DNA of 64,000 bases from Obelidium mucronatum. Lineage: Eukaryota; Chytridiomycota; Chytridiomycetes; Chytridiales; Chytriomycetaceae. Both the position numbers and the translations under genes were made by a program. Each line of letters starts with the position of its first letter. The first letter of the stretch is position 1. The notes beneath the pieces are model-generated. The model was not told where the DNA came from. It made no database searches and saw only the letters and a list, made by a program, of their open reading frames with translations. The stretch spans positions 372,001 to 436,000 of the forward strand of contig JAIVFH010000015.1 in NCBI GenBank assembly GCA_025765595.1. The letters are read 5' to 3'. Positions 44,077 to 57,161 of the stretch are shown piece after piece.

Positions 44077-45306
44077 ATGAGCAACCAGGGACCATCAACT
44101 GAACTTGTCATCGGTTTGCCGCCTTTGCCCCAACCCATGCTGCTTGAACTCTCTCACTTACCCGCCAAATCACTCGAAATCAACTTAGGCTCACGGAAGT
44201 CTCAACTGGCAATGATCCAAACAATGCACGTCAAAGCCATTCTCGAAGAACGCCACCCATCTACAACCTTTTCCGTCGTTGGCATGACAACTACAGGCGA
44301 TGAAGTCTTGAATGTGGCTCTGTCAAAGATTGGCTCAAAGTCTCTCTTCACAAAAGGTTACCTGCAACACATCATTAAAAGTCATAACGAAAAAAATCAC
44401 AACACTCAAAAAAAAAAACAACGCATTAGAACTCGAAGTTGCTCTCTACGATAAAACTGTCGATTTGGTGGTTCACTCGTTAAAGGATTTGCCGACGCAG
44501 TTACCTGAAGGAATGGTGATTGGTGCAATCATGAAACGTGAAGATCCAAGAGATGCTGTTGTCATGAAATTGGGACTTCATGAAAAGGGTGTCAAGTTGG
44601 AAGATCTTCCTGTGGGATCTGTGATTGGGACCAGCTCTGTACGGAGAATTGCTCAATTGAAGAGGCGGTTTCCGGGGCTTGTCTTTCAAGATGTGGTGAG
44701 TAGTTGAAAAGAATAATTGTTTTTTTTGGAAGCTCTGGCATTTATCTTTTTTTTTTCGTTCGGCAGCGGGGAAACTTGAACACTCGATTGGCAAAGTTGG
44801 ATGCTGCTGACGGTCCTTATTCTGCATTGCTTTTGGCGCATGCGGGTCTCGTTCGCATGAATTGGCATTCTAGAATCTCCCAAACTCTGGATCCAGACAC
44901 GATTCTTCACGCCGTGGGTCAAGGGGCGCTTGGTATCGAAATCAGAGGATCCGATGCAGTCGTTCAGCAAGTTGTTGGGGTATTGGAAGATTTGGAGACT
45001 GCTTTGAGGTGTATTGCTGAGCGCGGTTTCATGAGAGGTCTTGAAGGGGGTTGTTCTGTACCGTTGGGAGTCTGGACTGAGCTGACTCCCATTTCCGCGT
45101 CTTCTTCAACTGCATATCGTCTTTTATTGAAGGGTGGAGTTTGTAGTGTGGATGGAAGTCGAGAGATTAGGGACGAGGCATTTGTTGATGTTGATTTGTC
45201 CCAGGTGGCGGAGAGTAAAGCACGCGCCAGCCAGCTTGGACTTGACCTAAGTGTCAAATTTATTGAACTTGGTGCGCGTGATATTTTAGTAGAGATCCGC
45301 AAATAA
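44077..45306 (+). CDS. HEM3: Porphobilinogen deaminase (hydroxymethylbilane synthase)
   Basis: Three exons (44077-44356, 44430-44695, 44767-45306) give 361 residues. It polymerises four porphobilinogens in heme synthesis, in the cytosol. Seen: [13 protein letters not shown] at the N-terminus, [12 protein letters not shown] (with catalytic Asp region), [28 protein letters not shown], and the dipyrromethane cofactor Cys in [10 protein letters not shown]. All residues expected for activity are present. Confidence 0.96.
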
Positions 45307-45454
45307 AAGAAAAAGCGCTTAAAAAACCATTTATTTTTTTTTCTTTTCTCTTTTTTTTTCATATTTAAATTATTTTTTCAAGAGTGAGACACGGAGTTCG
45401 AGTCACGCCTTCGCCAACAGGACAAACAGCAAAGGTCAAAAACATCCTTTTACC

Positions 45455-48400
45455 ATGGACGATTTTATTGCTGGTTGCGTCGATGAAGTTGCTCTCGAAG
45501 GCTCATCTGGTGAGGTTATATTTAGACAATGTCGTCATTGGCTTTCCTCCAACGCTAAAGAGTGCTTGGGTTCAAGGCTGCTCGCTTGAACGTTTATGGA
45601 GTATGATTGCAACAAAGTGGCAAGCTGACGGGCCCTTGGATATCGAGCGCTTAGCTTCTGGGTCAGACGCTGCTCCTTGCACTGGTAGATTGTTTTTACT
45701 TCTACCCTCGCGAAAGTCTGACCAAAAAACACCCGAAACCAAACAAAACAAAAAGACCTGGACGAATCTCTGCGTAACTATGTCTGGCCTTCTATTGTTG
45801 CTGAGCCCCAGCTGTCTATTGTTTTTGGAGGAGCAGAGGAAGTAAGACCGCACCGCAGCGCGCGAAGGTTGTTGTTAATCTCAGAATCAACTCGCAGATT
45901 TCGAAAGAAGAATTATCTCAAATGACTCAAGACGAAGTGAATGCTCAGTTTCCCCGTTTAAGAATAATTGCCTCGGAATCAGCGCGTCAGTTTGCACTTG
46001 GGATATCAAATGTAAAAAAAACCCTCCATTTAATCCACAACATCACTAAATTTTTTTGGTCTTCGTTGTTTTAGATCAAGCTTATTAGTGAAATTAATGT
46101 CAAAACACTCGTCATAATCGCCCGCTCAAGATCTGTCGGAGTCACCCAGTTCGAGTTATCTAAACTCATCAACATGGATCCGCGTAATCTGTTTCACCAA
46201 ATCAAAGTGTTGATTTCATTGAAATTAATGTGAGGTTTTTTTGTGTCCGAAGTTTGGCGCTCTCTGGTTTTTTTTGTCGTCTTTCTCTGACTCTTGATAA
46301 CACAGCGTGAAAGCCCCTGTTACTATCCGTGGTGCGCATTCCAACTTGTGTCTTCACAAGCGTTTTGCAAGACAAAATACACACTATTCCACCTTTCTCA
46401 ATAGTCAGAAAGTGAATCACGCCGAAGAGGTGGATCAAATCGATGAAGCCATGATTAAAGAACAGATTCAGCTGATTATGGAGCAAAGAAAAGTGGAACA
46501 ATCGAATCCAAAATCGCAATATGGAACAGGCTATTTTCAATGTGAACTTGTCAGACATCGTGTAACAGTTTTGTTGGCGGGTACTGCTAATCGAGTTATG
46601 GTTGCTCAGGACGTGATGGATATTTTGGTAAAAGACCTACTATCATTTTTTTCTTTCTTTGGTTTGGTCGTTTTTAAAAACTTGTACCACCTCCAGATTG
46701 GTCCGAAAATTGAAAAGATGGAACGTAAAATGTTCAACAAAGTTCTCGGATCTCTCCAAGAAAAGGGTTTCATCGAAATCTTTGAAACCGGGATCCCACG
46801 GGCAAATGGTGGTGACCTTTCATACACGCGGTGTTTGCGGCTTCTGCGGCTCTACAACACTTCATACAAGAACAGAGCGTCTGAAGTCAAGTCAATCTAT
46901 TACAGTTCTGCTGAATATCAAGAAAAAGTTCAATCTGAACCTGAAAAGCATCTGGTTATTGGAGATGGGGCTGTTTGTGTGGATCTGCCTGTGGAATACC
47001 AGGTGTATAATGTTATTTGTCTCGCCGGTCTCGAAGGGACAACTGCAGCAGTAATTCGCAGATCACTTAGTAATCTGGCTGTCAGAATTCTGGAGCGGAT
47101 TTTGAAGCGGATGCAGAAGCCTCTGGCCCCGAACGCAGATCCCTTAATCATGGGCGAGATTGAATTCCAGGGTCGGGAACGCCGATATCGATACTACTCG
47201 ACAGAGAATTATTATTCGATCAAGGGAGATGGTAGCGGGTCGTCTGGAACTTTTACAACGTTGATGGCAAGTGCAGTGGACGCTCTTGCACCAGGCACTG
47301 TTCGGAAATCGGTTTCCATCACGCCTTCCAGCGCAAAATCAATCTCACGATCTGTTACGCGTCCTTCTTCGAAAGCTATTTCCTCGAGAAAGAGAAAAGC
47401 GGGTGATGAAACTGAGGAAGAAGAAGGAGGGTTGGATAGTGAGGCCGATGAAGATGTTGTGGATCCAACGGTGAATGTGGATTCTCCAAGGACTTTGAGA
47501 ACACGAACCAAACCTATAAGCTTTGTTATCCCGGATATTGAAGAGACAGGTTAGTGATAATTTCTTCTTATTTTTCGGCTCCTAAAAGAAATCTTTTGGT
47601 TTTGAAGATATTGGAGAAAGCGAGGTAAAAAATTTTCGTCTGTACTCCCAACTTTGCGTTAATTTTTTTTCTAGGCTGAACATATACAATGTGTGAAATG
47701 CAAGATTGACAAGGACGACGATAAAATTCTTCTCTGTGACCATTGTGATGACGGAGTTCATACCTACTGCGCTAATCCTCCATTAGAAGTCGTCCCGGAA
47801 GATGATTGGGTACTTATTTTTCGATTTACTCTATGATGTTACTGACTATTTTGGTAGTTCTGTAGCGAAGGCTGTAAATCCAAGGGGAAAAAGTTAGTGC
47901 CCGAACTGGCTGCAGCAACAACTGATCAAGTGTCGCCAACCAAATCAAAACGACCCCGCCTCAAACTTGGTTCAGATGATGAAGAGTCTGACTTCGAGTT
48001 GAATGAGTCGTCGTCCGAAGATGACCCACTTGATGAGGAAGACGATATCGCCCCACCAGAAGCGCCCGCATTAGCTGGTGGTAGTTTAGAAAGCTATGGT
48101 GGTGGTTCATTTTATGAAAATTCTGTGCTGGGCGAGTCAGCCGAATCATCTGGGGCCTTGAATTTCACTGGTTCGGCGGGGGCTTTCGGTTGGGATAATC
48201 CCGATATTACTGCGAACTCCATACCCACTGCCGATCTTGGATCCGAAATTTTGAATGGGTCGCCTTTTGTCAACTCTTCGGTTGATCCAAACAGTCCAGG
48301 GCGGATTGTCAATCAAATACTGACTGGGTTTGCCTCTGACACTGCGCTTTCCGGTGGCATTCTTTATCCCCCTCCAGTTGCTACACCGACTCCCCGGGCT

Positions 48401-51400
48401 TCGATTGAATCATCGGCGACACATGCACTCAATGCTCCGTCGCCTATGCCGGCATTAACATCGGCACGGCGAAAGTTGGCGCTTCCTAGTTCATCTCAAT
48501 TATCAACGCGATCATCTACTCCTCGCCAAGTGTCCTTTCACGATACTGTTGGTCCATCTTCATCATCGGCCACAGCGTCTTCTCCGATCCCAATGGAGGT
48601 TGACGAAGGAATGTCAACTCCAACTGGTTTGACAAGATCGCGAGCTCTCAGAACTGATCAAAAAGTATCTGTAAATGCAAAGAAAAGGCAGCGGATTCTT
48701 TTGGAGCTTTTGGAGAAAAAGTCGGTGGTTGAAGTCAATATGCATCTTGCTGATATTGTTTGCGACTTGCTCAATGCGGACAATGCAGGTGCTCGCTTTA
48801 GTATTGACAAGAAAACCCTATCAAGGGATTGTGAATTGATGGAAAGAACTGGGTTACTGAAGACTGCAGTTGTGCAAGTTCCAAAACTCAATGGAAAAGC
48901 AGTTGTGAAGCACTTGATGATTCATCCCTCCCTTTCTACGACGGGGCCCGAGGTGTCCCAGTATGTAACAAACTTGAGTGAGATGACTATGAACATCAAT
49001 CCTCCAAAGGGTGTACCACTTGTGCGCGAGACTTTGGAGAGTTTGGAAAGGCTGGGCGATTTGCAAAAGAAGTTCCCCAACGGGTTGAACTTTGATGAAT
49101 ACTTGAATCCTCAAGGATTGGAGGCAGACGTGGGCCTCGATGATGCAAGTAATAATAGTGAGACTCAAGAAGCTGCGCAACTTGAATTGGTTTCCAAAGC
49201 TGATCCTTTCCGGTTTTGGCTGAATTTTGCTAAAAAATATGGATACATGATGGCAAAAGTTATTCGAGTTAAAACTCTTCACGAGTGGTTGTTTGGATAT
49301 TTTGTTGTGGGTTATGTTCCCGGTAGAACTAGGGAAAAGGGCGTGTTCACTACGTTGGATGTTTACAATTATGTATGGTACTTTGATAATTTGATTATTT
49401 CAACTCAACCATCCTGTTTTTTTTTGTAGTTATCCTTAGATGTCTATCTGAAGGCCGTAGGCGTCACCCATGAGTCTGCGGAACTGAATGAGTACTTAAG
49501 CAACGGCGGTGATACTGAATGCTCTCTCAAGGATCTGCCAGAGGCTTTGAAATTGAACATTCTCTCGAAAACCTATAAACTGAAGGCGGCGATTCTTTCT
49601 TACTTGGATTATTTGATGGCGCTTCATATTGTATCTTTCAAAGAGGAGCCTGCCGAAAACGCCGATCCAACCATTTTGGTCAACGAAGAACTTGTATTGA
49701 ATGAAACAGTGCCCATTCACGATTACAGAAAATCTGTGGCTACTTTTGTCAAGAACTGCGTGATTCAATCCCGTTAGTATTCCTTTGGCTATACTTCTAA
49801 AGCTAACCGTTCAACTGTAGAGGAGAACCTGAGGCAGTACTGGTTGCAAATTGAGTACTTGTATCGGAAGATACTTCCTGATCAAGATGAACAGCCTTTG
49901 CACCTCGCGAATTCAAACCAAGAAGAAGGGGGGCCTCCAGCTCCAAAAAAGAAGAAACTCTTGAAGCACAAGATACATGCAAACACCCCGACTAGTGTTG
50001 CAAAGCTTTTGACATTATTACAACCACGCAACTGGCAATCAAGCTACTTGTTCAGTTCTGAGGAGGTGGCTGTTTTGGAGACGCACATTGATCGTGGAAG
50101 GGGAGTGTTTCCGACTGATGACAATCTCAAAATTCAAGAAGTTGGAAGACAACTTGGAATTGCTCCAGCCCATGTCAAGTACTATTTTTACAGAGTACAG
50201 CAAAATTATGAGCGTCGCTTGTTGATTATGCGGGATAAGATGTTGGCGGAACAGGCCAAGCGGGCTGAATCTGAAAAAGATGGCGCCGTATTGGAGAAAA
50301 ATAGGCGGAAAGTTCAAGAAGTTCTGAAGAGGAATAAGGGTTCACAAAAGCAGTCTATCCCTCCCGTCAATGCAAAAGGCGAAAAATCCGCTGCAACCAC
50401 AGATGCTGCAGATCCCAGTGCTCCCAAAAAACGGAATCGAACTATTTGGTCAAGTGAGGATGAATTCCTGTTGATGCACGCGTACGCCATTGTACGGTAT
50501 CTGAGTACATCAAGAGAAATAAGATTCAGTTGGGTTCCCATTGCAGGTGTTTTTGGCATAGAGCGAGAACTCTGTCGAAGGAGAATGACTATCTTATTGA
50601 AGACAAAGATTAATGTGGAGAAAATCAACTTTCTGGTCGCCGAATGGCCCAACTATTATGAAAATGGAGTGAGAAATGGACTCTTTGAAGCGATTCCTAT
50701 CGCAGAGCTTTTGACGTTGGATTTGAAGGCGCACATTCAAAGCTATTGCGCGAATTCCATCGCACTTGAAAGTGAAGATGCTTCATCTCTATTAGTATTG
50801 CCGGCTCCCGTTGTCTTCATTCCATTACCTAGCACATTGGAACAAGTTGAAGATAGCTTTAACGTATACCCGTTCCATGGCGCACCAAGTAAAGGCCACG
50901 TAAAGAACAGTTGGATAACATGTTTGTAAGTTATCATCCGGAGGACGTCTATAGAATTTCATACTTATCTTTTCCCAATCAGACTATTCGCTCAAAGATG
51001 TCGGTTCTCTACAGTAGAGCCATTCTCTCTGATATTGGAAATCAGGCGCTTCTTGACAGCTCGAGTAAGAATCCCGCTTATGCGGAACTTGACATGAATA
51101 TCATCAAAGCCATGTCTTGCGTGAAGGTTGGTTTTTGTTTTGTATGGATACTATTGCGTAATTTCAACTTTTAAATATACTTCATTAGTCTGTCATGTGC
51201 ACACCAGAGACCAAGTACAGCTCAAATCTCGCATTCCGCCTACTCTATCAGTTTACCACTCCTGTAGTTCATGAAGGTCTTGAGAAACTACTGGAGGAAG
51301 GAGCCATTGTGAAAAACAGACATGGATATCGCGATCGAACTGTGCCCGGAAAATCCATGACTCTATCCGACAAGTAATTTCCGGCTTGTTTTTCCAAAAT

Positions 51401-52604
51401 GCTTATCAGTAATTACAGGTTTTTGACAACCATATCCGGCGCCCTGCCCTCGGGATTGATACCCCAAATCTTGGCAGCAAATACCAGGCTATTCGAAAAT
51501 ACCAGCGATTTAAGAATGCTTCCCGAATTGGATAACGGTCTCGTGTGCGTTCTTCTTGGGTCCCTTTCCCAAGGTGCCATTAAACTCACCCCACAATTGT
51601 CAGATGACACAAGTAAGTTCATTGTCTGAAGTTTTTTTTCTCATATCTTTTCGCAGACAATATTCAATCATTGCTCAGCTTTTCGCATGTTCCACCAAAG
51701 TTGGAGCTTCCTGAGTTTGAAACAAACTTTGATTCATTTGACGCTCTAACCGGTGATATTGATGTACTTGTCGCGTCTGCAATGTCGTCATTACAGGGCT
51801 CCCTTGGGGATGTGGCGCGTCTCGTAAATATTGTTGTCGTCGCCGCCGGTGTGAATGGTATTTCCTTGTTGGAAGCCAAGGTAAAGGAGCACGGTTGATG
51901 CTTTGCATATTAACATCGTTTTTGAAAGGCCAAAATCTCGCTTCTGAACAACCAAGTAACCGATGCAGACATATTTGCTGCCATTTCGTGTCTGTTGAAA
52001 CTTAGGCTGGATAGCTACGATATTTTCGTTATATCAAAAGTCGGAAAAAGCCATCCTGTGTTTGTGGCGGCGAATTTCATGGCCAATTGGCTTGTCCGTG
52101 CCGTTGCAGAAGAAGAGGCACCAATTACAAGCACCAAGAGTTTCCCATTGCGACTTTGGTATGATATCAGCGGAGACTTGATTCCTAGCGCTTTCAGAGC
52201 CTGCATTGAGTGTGTTTTGAGTCATATTGTGGAGAGCCCAGGAGTGACAGAGAGCTCTTTGGCGTCGGCCGTATCACCTGTTATGAACGCTATTGAATTG
52301 AGCGATATTTTGGATATTCTTTTGGAGAGGAAGGCATGCAGAAAAGTTTGCGTGTTGAAGCCAAAAGCATTTACTGGCCTCCGTGATGCGATGGCTCGTG
52401 GATCGTCACAACCGATTCCTTGTGGTAAGTCATATTGATCAAGCCGATGAGCATGGTTTACTGATAAAACTATATTGTCGCACACGGGTACAAAAAAAAA
52501 ACCAACAAATAGCGATCGATACCATCAACGAAAACAAAGTGACTTGTTACTTCCCCCTTCCCCAATGGTATAATGCGTCCAACATTGCCATTTCAAACAT
52601 TTGA
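45455..52604 (+). CDS. TFC3: TFIIIC largest (B-block binding) subunit with an embedded PHD finger
   Basis: About 17 exons, roughly 2,000 residues. It starts MDDFIAGCVDEVALEG. Exon 2 gives CSLERLWSMIATKW; RSRSVGVTQFELSKLINMDP with LFHQIKVL is the B-block winged helix of GTF3C1/Tfc3. A short linker exon (ATATTGGAGAAAGCGAG) leads to a C4HC3 PHD finger: CVKCKID...LLCDHCDDGVHTYC...WFCSEGC (about 47690-47890). Then come a Ser-rich acidic linker, further winged helices (48640-49430), a homeobox/SANT-like region (WSSEDEFLLMHAYAIVRYL) and a C-terminus ending YNASNIAISNI. The protein binds tRNA gene B boxes for Pol III. Phases agree through the exons I checked, except a 26-nt GTAAGA...GAAG gap at about 45841-45866. 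Confidence 0.88.
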
Positions 52605-52644
52605 AAACAATAAGTTAAGAAATAAAAAATGATGTTTCGCGCTA

Positions 52645-54382
52645 CTATATTTTGTGTACTTTGTTTCCACCGACTTTTGGGTTCTCCTTCATCAACATTG
52701 CTCTTCCTGCCTCCTTATAATTAAATTTGCAGTCATGTCTGTCAGAGTACCGGTGTGAGGAGCAATAATAGTGGGAGCATTTGCACTTGAACACTGCCAC
52801 AGGTCCCAACTTTTTGTTGCATTGAAAGCAATTTGTTGGCTTTTGCACCGCAACTACTGGCGGTGGTGGTGGCTTTTGTTCGTTGGACTTTTTGCCAGAA
52901 GCTGATGTTCCAACACTTCGCGATACCAACGCTTCTCTCTTTGGAGGAGAGTATCTTGCAGATTTTTTCCGTAATGTGAGCGGAGGTAAAGATGCAACAA
53001 GTGGCGTAGAAGATCGAGCTGTTTTTAGAGGGGTTTTGGTTGGGTTTGTTGGGGGTTTTTCATGGCTGCTGCTGTTGTTGATATTTGCTGGAGAAAATCT
53101 GACAGATTTACTTTGAGATTCAGATCTAGAAATGGATTTCCGTTGCGTTTCTTCAATCGCTTCTATTTCTATAATGGTGCCGACGCTTTCTGCTCTGTCC
53201 ATGTTTTGAGGACTGGTTGTTCCAGAATATGGCAGTTGTGGCAATTTGCACAAAGATGGTAAAGAAGCCGGAGGTGACGGTTTCAAGTTTTCAGACTGTA
53301 TGATATGAGAGGCCGTTGATGGTCTCGATTTGACGACAGTGATACCTGGTGCAGACGATTTGGAGAGTCCTCATAATACTGATTGCAGTTGCCGGTCTAA
53401 TTTTCTTTTTAATAATGCAAGTAGACATGGAGCTAGTGCTTGGTGGTGAGGCGACTGCTTTTCGAGGATTTAGCAAGTTATTGATATTTGCTTGGTCGCG
53501 TCGTTTCACTTCCAATGTTTTGCTTAATGACCGAGCCGAAGATGAAAACTCGAGAGGAGATTGAGTTTGCAATATATTTTGCGGTGGACTTGCGGAGAAC
53601 TCTTCCGTGACTGTTCCGATTGGTTGACGTTTCTCGTATCGGGAGAAAATGTCTCTTGTGTGTTCAACATTGACAGAAATGTAGTGGTAGACAGCGATGA
53701 ATAAGAAGACGTTGAACGAGAGATATCAGATTCAGGAATTATTTCCTGTTGCTACTGATGATTCTTCTTCTTCCAAAAAGTCTTCAATATCATCCGATGT
53801 TTCTGAGTCGTCAGTCAGTCGTCGTCCAAGTCGTTTTCATCATATTCATCTTCATCGAGTCCGTTGTTGCCTGTCAATTCAGAGAGAAGAAAAGGCGGAA
53901 GTCCTTGGGCCAACCTAAACAACTGATTTGCAGCGTCCTTTTTGTCAAGAATGTTGGATGATTCTCCCTTCTTTCATATGGAACTCGAGCATATAAAGCC
54001 CATCGCTTTGCTTACAAAGAACGACAACAACAGAATCATCTTTCTTTGGTTTTCTGACTCTTGTGATTGGTCCAGGGCCTTTGTTGTGTTTTTTATTGTC
54101 ACATCCCATCATTAAAGAACACGCGACAGCAATACCTGCAGTCATATGTACAGCTAACTGAAGCCTCGATCCACCTCTGATCCCCAAGTCGCGTATAGCC
54201 GCTGTATCTTTGAGCGGCTTCTCCTTGAACATCAGCACCTGAGTTTCCAGAGGAATAGCTTCCTCCTCCTCGATTCGTATTTTCACGTCTCTCACAGTAT
54301 CTGTAGGCTGGATTGAAACCGTGAACTGTTTTCCCGTGATGGTTCCCACGGTAACTTGCTGTTGCTGAAGCGGCTGTGACAT
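52645..54382 (-). pseudogene. Ubiquitin-like / AN1 zinc finger protein (ZFAND4-like) with frame breaks
   Basis: The N-terminus (from 54382) is a ubiquitin-like fold: VGTITGKQFTVSIQPTDTV, VRDVKIRIEEEE, LGIRGGSRLQL. The C-terminus (to 52645) is an AN1 zinc finger: CFQCNKKLGPVAVFKCKCSH, HRYSDRHDC. This order matches ZFAND4. The long Ser-rich linker changes frame at least four times (for example at TCTTGAC near 53958, where dropping one T joins RIIQHS to DKKDAANQLFRLAQG). Either assembly indels or decay. Its start is 36 bp from that of the divergent NAD synthetase. Confidence 0.7.
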
Positions 54383-54418
54383 TGTGGGACAGATTTTTTT
54401 TTTTTTAAGATCGGAAAC

Positions 54419-57142
54419 ATGGAGACTGCAACTCTCGCTGTCTGTTCACTGGTGCGCGGCTTTCGGGACAGATACCCTCATTTTTTGACTGAATTATTTA
54501 TGGATCTTTCCTTTTTTTTTTGAAACTGGGGCAGAACCAATGGGCTCTTGACTTTAAAGGCAACTTGGAACGCATCAAACAATCGATCGTGAAGGCGAAA
54601 GAGGCTGGCGCGTCGTACCGTCTGGGTCCTGAACTTGAAATTACCGGATATGGATGCAATGACCATTTTTATGAGAGTTGAGTGGGGGTAGAGGTCTGTT
54701 GGGTGTGTTGATGATTTTGGCTAAAAGGAAAAAAAACGGCCTCTCTCTCTCAGATGACACATTTATCCATTCATGGGAAGTTCTCGCGGATCTGTTGGAA
54801 AGCGAAGAATGCAAGGATATAATCTGTGATGTTGGAATGTAAGTTTTGCCACACGCTGAATGCCAGGCACCCACCCTAACAAAATTCTTACCAAAAAGGC
54901 CTGTCATGTTCAAAAACGTCAGATACAACTGCCGTGTGATTTTCCAAAACTCCAAGATCCTTTTGATCAGACCTAAAATGTGTCTTGCGAATGATGGAAA
55001 CTATCGTGAAATGCGGTGGTTTACGGCTTGGACGAAAACACGCGAACACGAAATTTTGACTCTACCAGACATTATTACTTCAATTATTGGGCAAGAGGAG
55101 TGCCCATTCGGAGATTGCGTGATCGCAACAAAAGAGTATGTTGACAAACAAGAGTATATGAACAGCTGACTGAACAGTCTTGACAGCACGGTGATTGGAA
55201 CTGAAACTTGCGAAGAACTTTGGACATCTCAGAGTCCACATATTGCGATGGCTTTAGATGGTGTTGAGATTTTCACAAACGGAAGTGGCAGTCATCACGA
55301 GTTTGGAAAGCTCCATGTCAGAGTCGATCTGATGAAGAACGCCACTGCCAAATGCGGCGGTGTCTACCTTTACTCTAATCAGCATGGGTGTGATGGGGAA
55401 CGTGTCTATTATGATGGTTCGGCTTTGATTGTTGTTAACGGCGAAGTTGTTGCACAAGGTCGCCAGTTTTTCTTGGAAGAAGTGGTTGGTATCAAACTTC
55501 ACCAAAAAATTGAGCATAATTATTGATATGTAGCGTTGTTGTAGGAAGTTATCACGGCTACAATCGATCTTGGCCGTGTCCGCTCTTTTCGATCACTCGC
55601 AAGTCGAGGAATTCAAGCTTCATCTGCCCCAAGTTACCACCGAGTCAAATTGAACACGAAATTATCGTCATATAGTCTGTCTTGCTTTGAAACACCATCT
55701 CTGACAAGTGTTCGTTATCATTCACCTTCAGAGGAGATTCGCTTTGGGCCTGCATGCTGGCTCTGGGATTACTTGCGTCGCTCAAAAACAAATGGGTACT
55801 TTTTGCCATTGAGTGGAGGGATTGACAGCTGTTCTACGGCGTTGATTGTGTTTTCAATGTGCAAGATTGTGTGTGAAACTATTCAAGCCTGGAGGTACTG
55901 TGATTACTGATTTGGGAGGGTTTTCTCCGTTTCTGATACCTTTGTTTAATCAGATGCCCAAGTATTGAAGGATGTTCAAGGAGTCGTTGGAGAGGCCAGA
56001 TTACATCCCCAAAGATGCCAATGATCTGTGTAACAGAATCCTCCATACATCTTACATGGGTACAGTGAACTCGTCCGACGAAACACGTAATCGAGCTGCA
56101 AGATTGGCAAAAGACATTGGAAGCTACCATGTCAATTTGAACATGGATTCAGTTGTCTCCTGCCATTATTGGCGTCTTCCAAACAGTGACAGGAAAGAGT
56201 CCTCGATTTAAATTGAATGGAGGGACCGTCGCAGAAAACTTGGCCTTGCAGAATATTCAGGTAAAGGAATCACAGGCTGACAGATTTTCCTCAAAATTCA
56301 TTTGGAAAAATAGGCGCGTTCTCGAATGGTACTGTCCTACCTCTTTGCCCAACTTCTCCCATGGTGCAGATCCAAGCAAGGTGCTCTTTTGGTTCTTGGA
56401 TCGGCCAACGTGGATGAAACTCTCCGTGGTTATTTTACCAAGTACGATTGTGCTTCCGCTGACGTGAACCCAATTGGTGGTATATCCAAAAAGGATTTGA
56501 AAGGATTTGTACAACATTCGCGTCAGGCCTTTGATTTGCCGATTCTGGACGAGTGAGTTTTTTGGTTTATTATTAAAATTACTGATTGTCCTTCAGATTC
56601 TTGACAGCTACGCCAACCGCCGAGCTAGAACCCATTACTGCAGACTACGTACAATCCGATGAGGTTTGTTGCGATTTTGGAATCAGACAGAAATTTCCCT
56701 CATGCAAGAAATTTCAACTTTAGGCTGACATGGGAATGACTTATGACGATCTTTCGGTCTACGGCACACTTCGTAAAATTGCCAAATGCGGGCCATACCA
56801 AATGTTTACAACTCTCGTGAACACGTGGTCGTCAATGACACCAACGCTGGTAGGCCCATGTTGCTGTTTTATGAAAAAAAGAAGGAAGAAGATTCTCACG
56901 CAATTAATTCTTGGTTTTTCTCCATGCTATAGGTTGCGGAAAAGGTCAAGCGATTCTTCAGGTTTTACGCAATCAACCGACACAAGACAACCATCCTACC
57001 GCCATCGTACCACATGAGTCCGTACAGCCCCGATGACAACCGGTTCGATCTCCGGCCCATTTTGTACAATGCGTCGTGGGGATGGCAGTTTCAAAAGGTG
57101 GACGCAACCGCCAAGAAAATGGAAGAACAAAAGACTCTCTAA
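54419..57142 (+). CDS. QNS1: Glutamine-dependent NAD+ synthetase (with local frame breaks)
   Basis: The first exons are 54419-54451, 54535-54676, 54754-54838, 54899-55135, 55178-55481 and 55545-55894. They encode the nitrilase-type glutaminase domain ([14 protein letters not shown] with its Glu, TCEELW in place of the ICEELW block) followed by [11 protein letters not shown], the ATP-binding loop of the synthetase. The later part ([46 protein letters not shown]) is complete to 57142. It makes NAD from deamido-NAD and glutamine. Between 55894 and 56170 the correct frame needs three single extra bases removed (exon junction, GAGGCC near 56001, TCCTGCC near 56160). As the enzyme is essential, assembly error is likely unless another copy exists. 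Confidence 0.88.
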
Positions 57143-57161
57143 CAAAATAATAAAAATAAAA

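Noticed and set aside
45385..45420. GAGTTCGAGTCACGCC, B-box-like motif before the TFIIIC gene
   Set aside because: No cloverleaf or A box at the right distance; probably chance.
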